Made by a program: the position numbers and the translations under genes. From a virus, in IMG/VR virus record IMGVR_UViG_3300020054_001200, positions 1-35,789 of that record: a DNA stretch of 35,789 nucleotides; one strand, 5' to 3'. Below the pieces are notes generated by a model that made no database searches, was not told the origin of the DNA, and was given only the letters and a program-made list of their open reading frames with translations. This document shows positions 9,701 to 18,700 of this stretch, piece by piece (within the stretch, counting starts at the first letter, position 1; each line of letters begins with the position of its first letter).

Positions 9701-12700
9701 AGATACTTTTGTGTATTCAGCCTCTAAGAAATTGTTAACTTCATTACTTTGGACTGGCCCTGTTATTTTTGCTTCAAAGTATTGTGTAAGATCTAATAAT
9801 ACGAGATCCGCACCGCCAGATCCGTATGCTGGATTTAATGAAATATTTCCAGCAGGTCCAACAATGTTAAAGTTGTCGGCATATACTTGCCCGGCAAAAA
9901 ATGCATTACCATTATCAAGATCAATAGAAGCTTTTAGAACACCGTCGCCTATAAATACAATTTCGTTAGGATTGCCGGTACTAAAATAAGAACGATATGG
10001 ATTATTATTTCCTGCCCAGAAGATACCCCAATCCGTGGCTGTATTCCAAATCCAATGAGAATAATCTTGAGCTACTAGTAGTTTATTATCATTACCATCA
10101 CCAGACTGAGTAAACCCAAGCCTTTGAATTTGGCTGCTGATTTTCAATCCTACATTAGTATTAGTTTCACCAAGATCCAAAAAGTTAACTTGTGTTGCGG
10201 TATCATAAAAGACTGGAGCTCTTACAGAATTGACCGCTTCAAACCATCCAATTTTAACATGAGCCTCTGCAACTCCGTCCGCATACAATGACATGCCAAT
10301 GTTGCCATTATCTGTGGCGGTTCTCCACCATTGTGTCATCCATTGATTATCTAAATCATTGTATATACCATTTCTTGCGTTATCAGGCGACATCCATACA
10401 TAACGGCCGTTGATTGAATATCCTTCCCAACCGCCTTTACCGCCACCGTTAACCTGGATTGATCCGTAATCACCAGTTGGATAATCGATGTAAATTGCAG
10501 TATTGTTATCATATGCGGGATAGATTCGATTCGCCTGAATTGTGTTCATCCTCGACGTTGCCGAGAAATTTCCATAAAAATCGGTGTTGTCCGAATCATA
10601 ATAAATTGGAGCATGCATTTCATTTATTGCAAGGAAATATCCATTTGCAGTTTCTGCTTCAGGTGAACCTTGGTAATACAATTGAAGTTTACTATCAAAG
10701 TCTGCGCGCCAAATCCATTGATTGTTAACGTCATTCATTAATCCGGTTTCAGAAGTACCATCATAAAGAAAATGAACGTCTCCTGCAATACCTAATCCTT
10801 CATATCCAGTAATACCGACTGAACCACCTGAAACTTCAAACGAACCGTATTCACCGCTTGACTTTCTAAGAATGACTCCGTTTGTGTCTAAACTAATTGT
10901 GTTGAGTCTGGACTGACCGGCTGGGTCTGCATACCAATTTGTATTTGTGTAATCATAATAGATAGGAGATCTAATTTGATGATAAACAATCATCCTACTA
11001 TCATTAATGTTTACACGCTGAGCACCGCCTGTATAAATCGAAACTGTATTAGAAGAAGCCGCAGGGAAATTAATATATGTTGCTGCGTCTCCGTCCTTAT
11101 GAAGAATCCCATCAAGAGCAATGTTATTTACTCTAGAAGTACTGGCAAAATCGCCATAAAAACTGTCGTCGTCAGTGTCATAATAAATTGGAGAATATGC
11201 GTTATTACCAGCAGAGACAACTAAATCTGCATTAACTCTAACATTTTTCTGGAATCTAAATTCAATCGTGCCTGCAGTAGGACTTATTATATCAAAGTTA
11301 AACGCATGAGTGGTAAGTGCAGGCGCGGCTTCATCCTGATAATATCTAAAATAACCTTGCCCGTCAGTTACATAAAGATTAATTCTTTCGTTTGCATTTC
11401 TACCAATATTAACTGTATTGGTTGTGGCACCGCTATAAAAGTTTGCAGAGTGCAATTCAGATAATGAATTTGGATCTAAATAATATGAGTTATTATCCGT
11501 GTCGATAAACTTTGGACCATATACATCAACAGTACTTGTGACTGCAGTGTTTGCAACCTGCAATCTTTGAACGCCGTTTGTTGCAAAAACAATTGTATCT
11601 GCAAAAGGAAATCCAAAATAAGTATTAAGATCTCCACGATGACGAACATAATCATCAATGTCTAACGTATTAAATTGTGAATCACCTGCTGGGTTAGCAT
11701 AATAATTAATATCATCAGCATCGTAAAAAATAGAACCAGTGATTACGCCGGCAGTGTAAAGATGGGCGTCATTTCTTATTTTAACAGTGGTAGCTTCATC
11801 CATATAGAATCCGCCGCCTTGCCCAAATCCTAATTCATCTTGCTTTAGGAATGTAGCTGTGCCAGCACCAAAAACAATTGCGCCATCGTTATCGTTTAAT
11901 TGAATACTACCAGTTTCTATATGAACTTTGTTATCTGCAATTGTACCTACTATTGCAGCGTTATCGCTTGCCGTATAGGTGCTTTGAAAATTTCCAATTA
12001 TCAATTCGCCGTCGTGTTTTAAATTTAATAATGCAGCAAAGGCAGAATTCCAAATTTGAAAGTTATTACCGCCAGCCGCGGCTGACGTGGCATCTTGTAA
12101 TATCAAATATAAATTGTCGGCGCCAGCTGTTATAAGGTCCGGTGCTAATGCAAAATTTGCCTTTAACACTCCATTATGACGGAAATCAAGAAAAGTTGTT
12201 TCTCCACCGTATGGATTGAATTGTTGAGTTCCTAGGCGATTGAGTGATAACAGAGGAATAACTTCTGGCTCTGAACTAAACGGATCTCCTCCTACACCGC
12301 TGATTTGTACACCGGCATTTGCGCCTGCGCCATCATACCCATCAACATTAATTGCTATACCGCCATCACCAGTTGTATCATCTTTTCGGTTTCCATCAGT
12401 AATAATACCAAACCTACCAGATCCTGCCGCTAAAACTGATACAGCGGTATTTGCTAAATCAATATAATAATTAGTATCGTTACGATCATAATAAATCGGC
12501 GATGTGACTGAGCCATATACGTCAAGAGCTTGAGTAGATGGCGTGAATGTCATACCGATGGCACCTGACGTATAACCTACATTTCCAAATTCAAATGTTT
12601 GTGCATCAAGCGCTAGAGTTGTTCCAGTTCGATTATAAATTCTTCCTTTCCAACTATTAATCGTAGTTGAACTAACGCCAAAATACAATGGGCTAGCTCC

Positions 12701-15700
12701 GCGGAGACTTAAAGGTCCGCTGATATCAACAGTGGAATCAGTTGCTGTTGCACCGGCGTTAACATTAAGAGACAACGTATTAAAATAAGATCTGCCTGCA
12801 AAATCGCCATAAAATAAAACATTATCTGAATCATAATAAATCGGTGAATACATTGCTGTTAAAGCAATTACATTATTTGCAGTAACAGCACCAGCAAACG
12901 TACCGTCACCAGTACCACCTTCTAATGTAATTCCCCCAGCAACAATATCGCCAGCAATATTCAAAGACGTGCCAGTTGAAGCTGGATCTAAGAAAAAGGC
13001 TGGGTTGTCTAAATCGTAAAGATTTGGGGCATAAAAATCTTCGTTTACAGTAACTTGATTTTCTTCGATTTGTAATCTTATACCGCTTGTAGCGCCAGTA
13101 TTAAAAACAATAACGTTATCGTTTTGAAATCCGAAGAATGAATTAAGATTATTAATGTGTCTTATGTAATCATCAATCTGAATTTGATTCATTACAGAAT
13201 CACCACTTGGATTAACAAGATAAGTATTATTATCCGTGTCAATCATTCGTGGCGCGTATAAGTCAGGCGTTACCGTAACCGCAGTATTAGTAACTGTTAC
13301 TCGCGCACTGTTACCTGTGTTAATTTGAAAGCTATCAACGCCATTAAAATCAAGATAAGTACCAACATCGCCATCTGATTGTATAATCCCAACTAAACTT
13401 ATATCATTAATAACAGATGTACTATCAAAGTCCCCATAAAAATATGAATTTGCAGAATCTATAAATTGGTTGAAAGTGGCGGTTTCATCTCCACCATGCC
13501 CTCGAATACTGCCATCAAAACTAACTAATTTGTCAAAATAATATGCGGGGCGGTCAGTAAGAAAGTGAGAATAAGAAGTATTTCTTGGGCCAATAGTAAG
13601 ATACCCAGAAGGAGTATAAAATCTATGAGCTGAATCTGTATTGGGGTCCCAATAGTATGTGTTATCAATACTATCCCTATATAAAGGAGATTGCATTTCA
13701 TTTGTTGCTAATACATAAGAATTGGTTATTAATAACCTTTGATTTCCACCGGTATTAAATTCAATCTGATCGGTACCAGGAAACTGAATATTAGTATTAG
13801 TATCGCTATCTTTTTCTATTTGTGAAACAATCGCAACAGTGTTAAGTCTTGAAGTAGACGCAGGATCTGCATAAAACAAAACATTATCCGAATCGTAATA
13901 TCTAGGGGCATATACATCTACACTAAAATCAATTCTTGTATTCTGAATAAGAGCCCTTTGTACATTATCGGTATAAAACGTAATTTGTCCGTTATTAGGA
14001 AATCCAAGATAAGTATCGAGATCTCCACGATGACGAATATAATCATCAATGTCGATTGTGTTTAATTGAGAATCGCTAGCTGGGTCAACAAAATAAGTAT
14101 TATTATCTGTATCTACAAATCGCTTACCGTAAACATAATTACCGGCAGTAATGTCTCCTAACGTTGTAGTAATGTTATTATTAACTGTTAGGCTGCCAAA
14201 AAATTCGCCATTAGTTGCGGTTATATTTCCGCCAATGTCTGCGTCTAAAGTAGTAACTAAATTGTTTGCAGAGAGTGTCCATCCTGCAGTAATGTTTTGT
14301 CCTGCAGTTATATTCGTTCCTGCAGTAATATAACTCCCTGAAGTAATATAACCGTTCGTAGTTGTGATATTATTATTTGCATTAATATCGTTGCCTGAAA
14401 TGATATCGCCATTAAGAGACGTAATATTATTATTGGCAGTTACTTGATTCCAAGCAATAACATCATCTCTTGCAATAATATCTTCACCAGTTATATTCCC
14501 GCCTGCTGTGATGTAAGTTCCTGCAGTAATATAACCGCCGGCGGTAATTTGTTGGTTAGCTGAAATATATCCAGTTAGTGCTTGTATGTTTCCTGTCGCA
14601 GAAACAATATTACCTTGCGCGTCTACATTAAAGTTTGTTACTAAGCTACCGTAGTCTACGTTCCAATCATAATTTGCATCTTGATATGAAGCGTAATTTC
14701 CAAGTTGATCTAAGAATCCAATATCTAAGCCGCTACTTGCTAATTTAGTAACATTGAAATTATTAGTTGCAAAATTGATTACCGAATCAGCAACATTGTC
14801 GCCAATTGTAATATTATCAAGAAAAGTAATATGGCCGTTAGCAATATCAGCAACGTCACTTCTTAAAAATTGATAACCTTCTAAACCGTCAACAGTGTCA
14901 GCGTCAAAACCATTACCTGGGCCTTCGTCTGCTGTTGTAATAATACGACCTAGGTCTGTGCCAGTTCCGTCTATTAATTTCCAATAATCGTTTGTCTCAT
15001 CCCAAAGTAAAAAAGCATTACTTAAAAAACCGCGATTAATTTCAAGACCGGCGTCTAACGTAGGGGCGCTTCCAATGTAATCATTATTAAGTACAATAAT
15101 ATTATCAGAAACAGTCAATTCAGTGGTGTTAATAGAAGTTACATTACCTTGTACAACAAGATCACCATTAATTAAGACATCGTTTTGAACCGTAAGATTC
15201 CCAGTAATTTGATAATTTGCGTCCATGATATCGTCAACATCAGAACGAACAAATTGAGTTGAATCTAATCCATCGAGAGTGTCGGCATCAATAATACTAG
15301 CATCAGTTAATATTTCGTTTCCTTGCCAACGTAAAGTATAATCTGTGTTAGAAGATTCGAAGTTTAAATCACTATTTGCATATAATTGTACAAGCCATTT
15401 TCCATTACCGGATTGCCTAAAATCCAATATGTCTCGCAAACTTGTGTCTGCATTAAAAATAACATTGTGTCCAACAGAATTAAAATGCGCCGATCCATCA
15501 ACATCCAAACCTCCAGAAATTGTGACTGCTTGCTGACTGCCTGTTGTAAGGCTTGATGTGGTATTTGTAAGATCGACAAGACCGGTGATTTCAACACCGC
15601 CTGTAAGAAGGGAGCTGCCCGTTACCTGAAGAGCATCGGTACCATTATCTGTACTTGATCCAAAGACACCTCGAACGGGTGTAAGTATGCCATTCTTCGC

Positions 15701-15724
15701 TATGAAGAATTTATTATTTGCCAT
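3695..15724 (-). CDS. Giant tail fibre/adhesin with ~23 Y-x-D-P repeats and C-terminal peptidase S74 chaperone
   Basis: The protein has about 4009 residues from the ATG at 15724. That start is preferred because GGGGAG lies ten bases upstream; an in-frame GTG at 15733 touches that site. The N-terminus has fibre motifs DADTLDGLDSTQF (~147-159) and DADTVDGLEGYQF (~274-286). A region at ~377-532 is built of short ITAG/NNNIT repeats and is probably beta-helical. From ~536 to ~3640 about 23 copies of a D-x-D-N-x-x-Y-Y-x-D-P-x-x-x-S-x-L-N motif alternate with beta-strand units. Globular inserts include a carbohydrate-binding-like beta-sandwich (~1975-2150) and another at ~2650-2795. The S74 domain at the end has catalytic Ser3881 and Lys3886 and releases itself after trimer folding, by family knowledge. 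The end is a coiled coil. The likely role is host surface binding at a fibre. Confidence 0.85.
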   Translation of the reverse strand: MANNKFFIAKNGILTPVRGVFGSSTDNGTDALQVTGSSLLTGGVEITGLVDLTNTTSSLTTGSQQAVTISGGLDVDGSAHFNSVGHNVIFNADTSLRDILDFRQSGNGKWLVQLYANSDLNFESSNTDYTLRWQGNEILTDASIIDADTLDGLDSTQFVRSDVDDIMDANYQITGNLTVQNDVLINGDLVVQGNVTSINTTELTVSDNIIVLNNDYIGSAPTLDAGLEINRGFLSNAFLLWDETNDYWKLIDGTGTDLGRIITTADEGPGNGFDADTVDGLEGYQFLRSDVADIANGHITFLDNITIGDNVADSVINFATNNFNVTKLASSGLDIGFLDQLGNYASYQDANYDWNVDYGSLVTNFNVDAQGNIVSATGNIQALTGYISANQQITAGGYITAGTYITAGGNITGEDIIARDDVIAWNQVTANNNITSLNGDIISGNDINANNNITTTNGYITSGSYITAGTNITAGQNITAGWTLSANNLVTTLDADIGGNITATNGEFFGSLTVNNNITTTLGDITAGNYVYGKRFVDTDNNTYFVDPASDSQLNTIDIDDYIRHRGDLDTYLGFPNNGQITFYTDNVQRALIQNTRIDFSVDVYAPRYYDSDNVLFYADPASTSRLNTVAIVSQIEKDSDTNTNIQFPGTDQIEFNTGGNQRLLITNSYVLATNEMQSPLYRDSIDNTYYWDPNTDSAHRFYTPSGYLTIGPRNTSYSHFLTDRPAYYFDKLVSFDGSIRGHGGDETATFNQFIDSANSYFYGDFDSTSVINDISLVGIIQSDGDVGTYLDFNGVDSFQINTGNSARVTVTNTAVTVTPDLYAPRMIDTDNNTYLVNPSGDSVMNQIQIDDYIRHINNLNSFFGFQNDNVIVFNTGATSGIRLQIEENQVTVNEDFYAPNLYDLDNPAFFLDPASTGTSLNIAGDIVAGGITLEGGTGDGTFAGAVTANNVIALTAMYSPIYYDSDNVLFYGDFAGRSYFNTLSLNVNAGATATDSTVDISGPLSLRGASPLYFGVSSTTINSWKGRIYNRTGTTLALDAQTFEFGNVGYTSGAIGMTFTPSTQALDVYGSVTSPIYYDRNDTNYYIDLANTAVSVLAAGSGRFGIITDGNRKDDTTGDGGIAINVDGYDGAGANAGVQISGVGGDPFSSEPEVIPLLSLNRLGTQQFNPYGGETTFLDFRHNGVLKANFALAPDLITAGADNLYLILQDATSAAAGGNNFQIWNSAFAALLNLKHDGELIIGNFQSTYTASDNAAIVGTIADNKVHIETGSIQLNDNDGAIVFGAGTATFLKQDELGFGQGGGFYMDEATTVKIRNDAHLYTAGVITGSIFYDADDINYYANPAGDSQFNTLDIDDYVRHRGDLNTYFGFPFADTIVFATNGVQRLQVANTAVTSTVDVYGPKFIDTDNNSYYLDPNSLSELHSANFYSGATTNTVNIGRNANERINLYVTDGQGYFRYYQDEAAPALTTHAFNFDIISPTAGTIEFRFQKNVRVNADLVVSAGNNAYSPIYYDTDDDSFYGDFASTSRVNNIALDGILHKDGDAATYINFPAASSNTVSIYTGGAQRVNINDSRMIVYHQIRSPIYYDYTNTNWYADPAGQSRLNTISLDTNGVILRKSSGEYGSFEVSGGSVGITGYEGLGIAGDVHFLYDGTSETGLMNDVNNQWIWRADFDSKLQLYYQGSPEAETANGYFLAINEMHAPIYYDSDNTDFYGNFSATSRMNTIQANRIYPAYDNNTAIYIDYPTGDYGSIQVNGGGKGGWEGYSINGRYVWMSPDNARNGIYNDLDNQWMTQWWRTATDNGNIGMSLYADGVAEAHVKIGWFEAVNSVRAPVFYDTATQVNFLDLGETNTNVGLKISSQIQRLGFTQSGDGNDNKLLVAQDYSHWIWNTATDWGIFWAGNNNPYRSYFSTGNPNEIVFIGDGVLKASIDLDNGNAFFAGQVYADNFNIVGPAGNISLNPAYGSGGADLVLLDLTQYFEAKITGPVQSNEVNNFLEAEYTKVSDGPFAGSNVIQSSAFKQYYSDFIPVAPGEEIYGEVTMRYISGSGGNCYFGVCQYDKDKNPITSNLGIQYFVLSGQILTDTAWTTYRGHWTIPTTHTPYNGSDGGGVRWVRLIFYSNYNTGGSLRQFGGIMLKRRNAESHLTVDDLYAIDDITAGGDITGDTIYGNIFRDRDTNSYYVDPGNTGTSINVRGTIKIDGGDDDTWLDLNSASAGYGRIKAWAYRGDPVIEFSDWTDGAAGGDQAWAVGADDRDVGSFVIRFRSTPFPSNWTSQGTELFQLKNNGQLSLGYNIDASGDPGYKLNVAGIGFSDTAFRAPKFIDDDDDTYYVDPATDSVLKNVLIHNDGLRLDRSKAHNGIWFNGAGTQDFNHVLWNDYYGGPGGRGAANSGFDGIKWNVYRGIHIRGGSAGANDIIIAENTGGNTNTHTVKIYAHDTLAFQTAYGAIPGTSTNVGYVNIPSFIQSPTYYDSQNTGFYGNFAGTSRFHSFELRPDIITGGNAGRAVIGGNFGNNAYNSVASTRLFFGGGNGDAEANYFIGTEKENYNGDYTKLDLRWHTGIRMGAQAVYGGTRIYDSEDLGTLRFSVGRRQTRNNYIGGTGAAFTENAGTVVESGNFYAPNLIDTDNNAYYLNPSNRSNLNLLNVGGWEQNNPITGFWKNVATYSYTGVYYYYWYRIGRVTASSGARVVIEYYAHDDANYPFATSGRITVSSYGGYSLSVQHENTGVDGDQSYFENSSGLSTARQGGFGAEARVVVDSNRYVWLQLWGNTWSSRLYWHHIYAVGYTPEQDDATLVSTRLASPNNYNYQPPNSSPIIKTGYQVRLRQSNIGSPYQGPYPSLVRLGQIRSRTEISSYTFQGLNSQDGSRNASYQVTPVNTSYLNRLDANDIRLRAGNSIKFYTNNNTTIRGYIEATEGPVGTPIETQLKPGGQENLYGLVISTSGGEEISFRDGGRGGDENLLITGGDGYAYFRSYVYATRFVDRNSTSYYVDPASTSRINSMRFNLLRGNTSSTYDKVRLYDSNQWAIGMVNDVTYGDLNDWAMTFRMPNVNERGWWWGDVGHSGTSGQGAMALSTRGNLTIANAIRVGFGTSDTTTPTRTLDVDGDAYFQEDVYARRYYDIDDINYYVDPRSESILRDATWYGVPKFRARGRTDSANSYGYVAGNTRLRHYLSNVGAEFWGGNPGEDRPITIYFRSGPNAPSDFGYITWDPDYNNSGENAALVIGVENDGTGTVEDFIRLQGRTVVDSNLFSSDNTTMMQWLYQGNEQAYLNTSRFRHGGEVEASIFYDTDRNYFLNPDGTSQLRTVKANIDFYAQGSAGYLFEGTEATRGIWNPQQSGSAYGNVATYGNGRGGWHGYAIGDRWVMMSQLGAQFGVHDNTQGWLWYWDGTTHVYNYGDMRTLNDWYLNKIWKVNSDGTKNTNWYIDPSGETQIYYLSRYSRAQNGLTANPYDRLSGHSYYSRRPNIYGNPANSPERYWVGTWGWGWRDHTELTNWGSVPWDSWGNGVGNRPRRAGSGNQDFYYKYSAYSHFQGINVLHRVDGTNTGTYGWQLASSIWSEMGDRGGLHFRKAAGTWSQWYTAVMYDNRHTDITTGDNYLLGNNTYVNSNSIYTSYIRDNYTGSSGTEWYLYPRGQSRINRLQVLYGILPGNITGPETNGLQQYTSDYSYRCIFESNTSGFLQGWQYPEYKDLVLNYHTGITFGALGLYGGVKFKKDVSTSSLYLQIGGPTRNNHEHITVYEPLVIQRNKGLTITDTPSRGVTEWSGTPPQQGISAELIFNHNVSNYGTMMLKGSKYGWVGITHHTPYGTYGGGNNGYRNPTWMYYYTHGNGGLYYQTGRWATYYNYSNSCWGWGWSATASAYQMYVRGSIYATGNIVAYSDARSKKNIVTIDNALEKVLQLRGVYYNLKDIEAHIQPDDSEETKERTRQDNLKRKVGVIAQEVLEVLPEVVTYAEDVDTYGVDYSKMAGLFIEAIKDQQQIINSQQEKIDKLEEMVYNLMEKLNNGTN
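3698..4084 (-). other. Peptidase S74 intramolecular chaperone domain of the giant fibre
   Basis: This codes the last 129 residues. SDARSK carries the Ser-Lys dyad (Ser codon 4082-4084, Lys five residues on), cleavage being expected just before this Ser-Asp. The family core TIDNALEKVLQLRGVYYN and KVGVIAQEVLEVLPEVV follow, then a heptad-like coiled coil rich in Gln, Ile and Leu. Compared with the collagen-like fibre's domain it has an inserted charged loop of about 20 residues (EAHIQPDDSEETKERTRQ) before KVGVIAQEV. Confidence 0.85.
3772..3779 (-). promoter_or_regulatory. T4-type late promoter box TATAAATA inside the end of the giant fibre gene
   Basis: The minus strand reads TATAAATA exactly, the consensus bound by the gp55 sigma factor of T4-like phages. 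It lies in the sequence coding the C-terminal coiled coil of the giant fibre, 63 bases before the ATG of the 150-residue gene. Initiation would be expected a few bases downstream. The consensus match is seen; promoter activity is inferred from position and phage type. Confidence 0.6.
4797..14122 (-). repeat. Protein-level repeat array: about 23 copies of D-x-D-N-x-x-Y-Y-x-D-P motif
   Basis: Copies counted by eye include VDTDNNTYFVDPASDSQLN, YDSDNVLFYADPASTSRLN, IDTDNNSYYLDPNSLSELH and YDIDDINYYVDPRSESILR. The last two copies, near 5440 and 4820, are degenerate. Some units are joined by a second conserved block of the type RHRGDLNTYFGFP, then a QRLQV strand, then V-D-V-Y-x-P before the next motif. 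Spacing is irregular because other modules are inserted. The same motif is known from phage fibres and from the PilV-type adhesins of conjugative pili. Five copies also occur in the neighbouring 2271-residue fibre. Confidence 0.8.
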
Positions 15725-15732
15725 ACGGTTCA

Positions 15733-15740
15733 CTCTCCCC
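15733..15740 (-). promoter_or_regulatory. Ribosome binding site GGGGAGAG that decides the giant fibre start
   Basis: GGGGAG ends ten bases before the ATG at 15724, a workable spacing. The alternative GTG at 15733 overlaps the last base of this element, so it cannot use it. Only three residues differ between the two starts. Confidence 0.6.
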
Positions 15741-15764
15741 AGTTGGCGGTTTATGTTACTTAAT

Positions 15765-15772
15765 TATTTATC
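15765..15772 (-). promoter_or_regulatory. Candidate late promoter box GATAAATA before the giant fibre
   Basis: The minus strand reads GATAAATA, one base away from the T4 late consensus, and it overlaps the TGA stop of the upstream fibre gene. It ends 40 bases before the ATG at 15724, the expected distance for a late leader. The same string also occurs at 30162-30169 inside a gene, so a chance match is possible. Confidence 0.35.
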
Positions 15773-18700
15773 AAACATCAGCCAATGTAGCAAAGATAGT
15801 CCATTGAGTCGATGTTGCAGACGCTGGCGAAATTTCAAAAAATACTAATCCAAAGTTTGTTGTAAAATCAAAAGTGCCTAAAGATGACCCCGTTATAACC
15901 TCGCCGTATTCTGTTGCAATTGGTGTTGCGCCATCATGCACTACAAGAATCCTTGTTAAGTGTACATCAGAACCTTGTTTACCTGTAATAGTATATTCAA
16001 CACTCGAATATGCGCTCATTGCCCACGCATCTGCTGTTTGCGCACCAGTAGCAGTTGTTGTTAACCTAAAAGATTTGTTTGTATGATATGCATAATTAAC
16101 ATTACCTGTTACTGTTATTCCATTGTCAACAGTTAAATTAAAATCTATAAATGCATTGTTTGCGTAAAAATCTTGATTGGTTGTTATATCATTATTTGCT
16201 ATGATTGTATTATTTACAGTCAAATTATTAACAACGTGTAAGTTATTTGCAGTTAATAAATTATCTACAAATAACGGCCCTGTCATTGTATCGCCGTCAA
16301 CGTTTACAAATAATGCGTTAGCCTCGGCCTCTGATAATCCAAATTCTGCATTTGCAACTTGTACACCAACGACGTGACCAAACGTGTCAAAATCAATTGA
16401 ACTAATAATTTGATTATTACCAACAGCGGTGTTTGCAACTGAAGAGGTATCATCGTGATTAAAGGTTATTTCAGAATTTGATACTTGGTTGACGCTGAAC
16501 GTCCCGCCGCCAGCGATTGCGTCGCCAGCAGTGAGAGTAATTGTTGCGGTGCCAATATTACTATTTGCTTCAAGAACTGCTTGGTCGATAATATCCTGGG
16601 CTTCTAGGCCGTCAAGAAAATCTGCATCTAATAAAGAGCCATCGCCGTCCACTGGTAACAACAATGCAAGGATTTCCGCTCCAGTCTGATCCGCAGTAGC
16701 GCCAGGTTCAATACCGTCTAATTTCAAACCATCTGCTGCAATGTCGCGACCATCGACTGTACCGTCAACAATGATGTCTCCATTAACGCTAAGATCGTTA
16801 TTAACATGAAGCCATTCGGTCGTAATTGAATTTGCGCTAATATCTGTAAAGGTATCAATAACCGCGTTGAATGTTGAACCGTCACCGGTTAATATTTGTA
16901 ATGTATTATTTGCTGAATACCAATCAACGCTGTCTACACCAGCCACTGACGTATTACTCGCGGCAGTTAATCGACCGTCTTCGTCAACAGTAAAAATTGG
17001 AATTTGAGAAGAAGATCCATAAGTACCAGGTGTGACTGTTGTGTTTGCTAATTCTGTAACTACTGTCATAATGCCAGTATTTGATGTCACAGTACCTGTC
17101 ACCTTTCCAGTTAATGTGACAGTAAGATCTTCTTCAATACGATCAAGTTTTTCGCCATCAAGCGCAATGTCTCTTCCGTCAACAAGTCCTGTAAGATTGA
17201 TGTCTCCGTTAACATATATGTCACCAGTAAATGGTGTGTTTGCGCCTGGGCTGCTAATTTGTGTTGTTTCAATATTACTAAAAGTTACGGCAGAATCAAA
17301 ATCATCGATCTTGGTATTAAATACAGACCCATCTTGTGTATTAATTTGGAAAGTATTATTTGCAGAATACCAATCTGTATTTGAAATACCAGCGACAGCT
17401 GCCGTGGTCGCTGCGGTTATTCTCCCGTCAACGTCGACCGTAATAATAGGAATTTGAGAAGCAGACCCGTAAGTGTTTGCAGTAACACCAGTGTCAGTCA
17501 ATTCCGCAGTGATAGTCATTATACCGGTGTTCGTATAGGCATTGCCTTCGACATCACCGGTGATTGTCAAATCTAAATCTGTTGGAGGAACATTAGTAAA
17601 GTTATTAAAGTCAAGATAATAATCACTGTTTGCCCCGTCAAGCAAATCAGCATCAATGCCTGACCCGGCGCCATCAATCGTTAGTATTGTTGTTAAGAGC
17701 GCCGCGGTATTAGTAAAGTTTTGATAATCGAGGTAGTAATCACTATTTGCGCCGTCAAGTAAATCGGCATCCAAACCAGAGCCTGCACCATCAACTGTCT
17801 TAATTAATTCTAATAATTCTGAAGGATCCGCAGTAAAAGTAATTAAAGTATTTGCGTTTGTTGTTGGGTTGTGTTGCTTAAGGAACAACTTTCCTTCAAA
17901 AGTATTTGCAACTAATTCTCCTAATTCTAAATCTTCAAGAACAGGGGTCCAGCCTGGAGTTGTATTAGCAATGGGATTACGATCAAGCTGAATTAAAGTA
18001 TCTAAACCGTCAATTTCAACAACTTCAACTAAACCTGAAGTAACTGTAAAATTGTTGGATGAAAAAGAAGCTATACCAATATTTGATGTTGTTGCTAATT
18101 CGCCAGCGATTGTAATTACATTATTTGAGACGGTGGTATCAATTCCTTCACCGGCCGTAAATGTAATTGTTTCACCAAGATTAACATTATCGGCAGAACC
18201 AAATTCGCCGGCAAAGGTAATATACGGATTAGTAATTTTTGCATTAGTAATTCCGCCGTCTTTAACTTGCAATGCGTCTGAAACAATTTCTATTGTTGAA
18301 TCGTCAACATTAACATCAAACGTTGTATTTGCAACAGTATATGTTAAACCTTCGCCGCCAATTAAATTGTTTGCAACACCTTGCGAAGACGTATCAACAT
18401 AATCTTTTGTCGCGGCATCTTGAGGATTAATTGGATTTGAAACATCGATGATGCGAGAAGTATTAACATCAACCGTGCCAGACCCAGCTGTAATAGTTAC
18501 TGCGGCAGCGGAAGTTAATGAAAATGTTCCAAAGTTTTGTATTTGGTTTGAAGTAATATACATTTGACCAACTTCTAAACGAGTCGTTGCGTCAAATATG
18601 CTTGCGGTTGCAGTATTTTCTACATCAAGCGCACTTATATTAGATGTGCTATTAGGATCAATATAATAATTGTTATCGTCTGCATCATATAAGATTGGCG

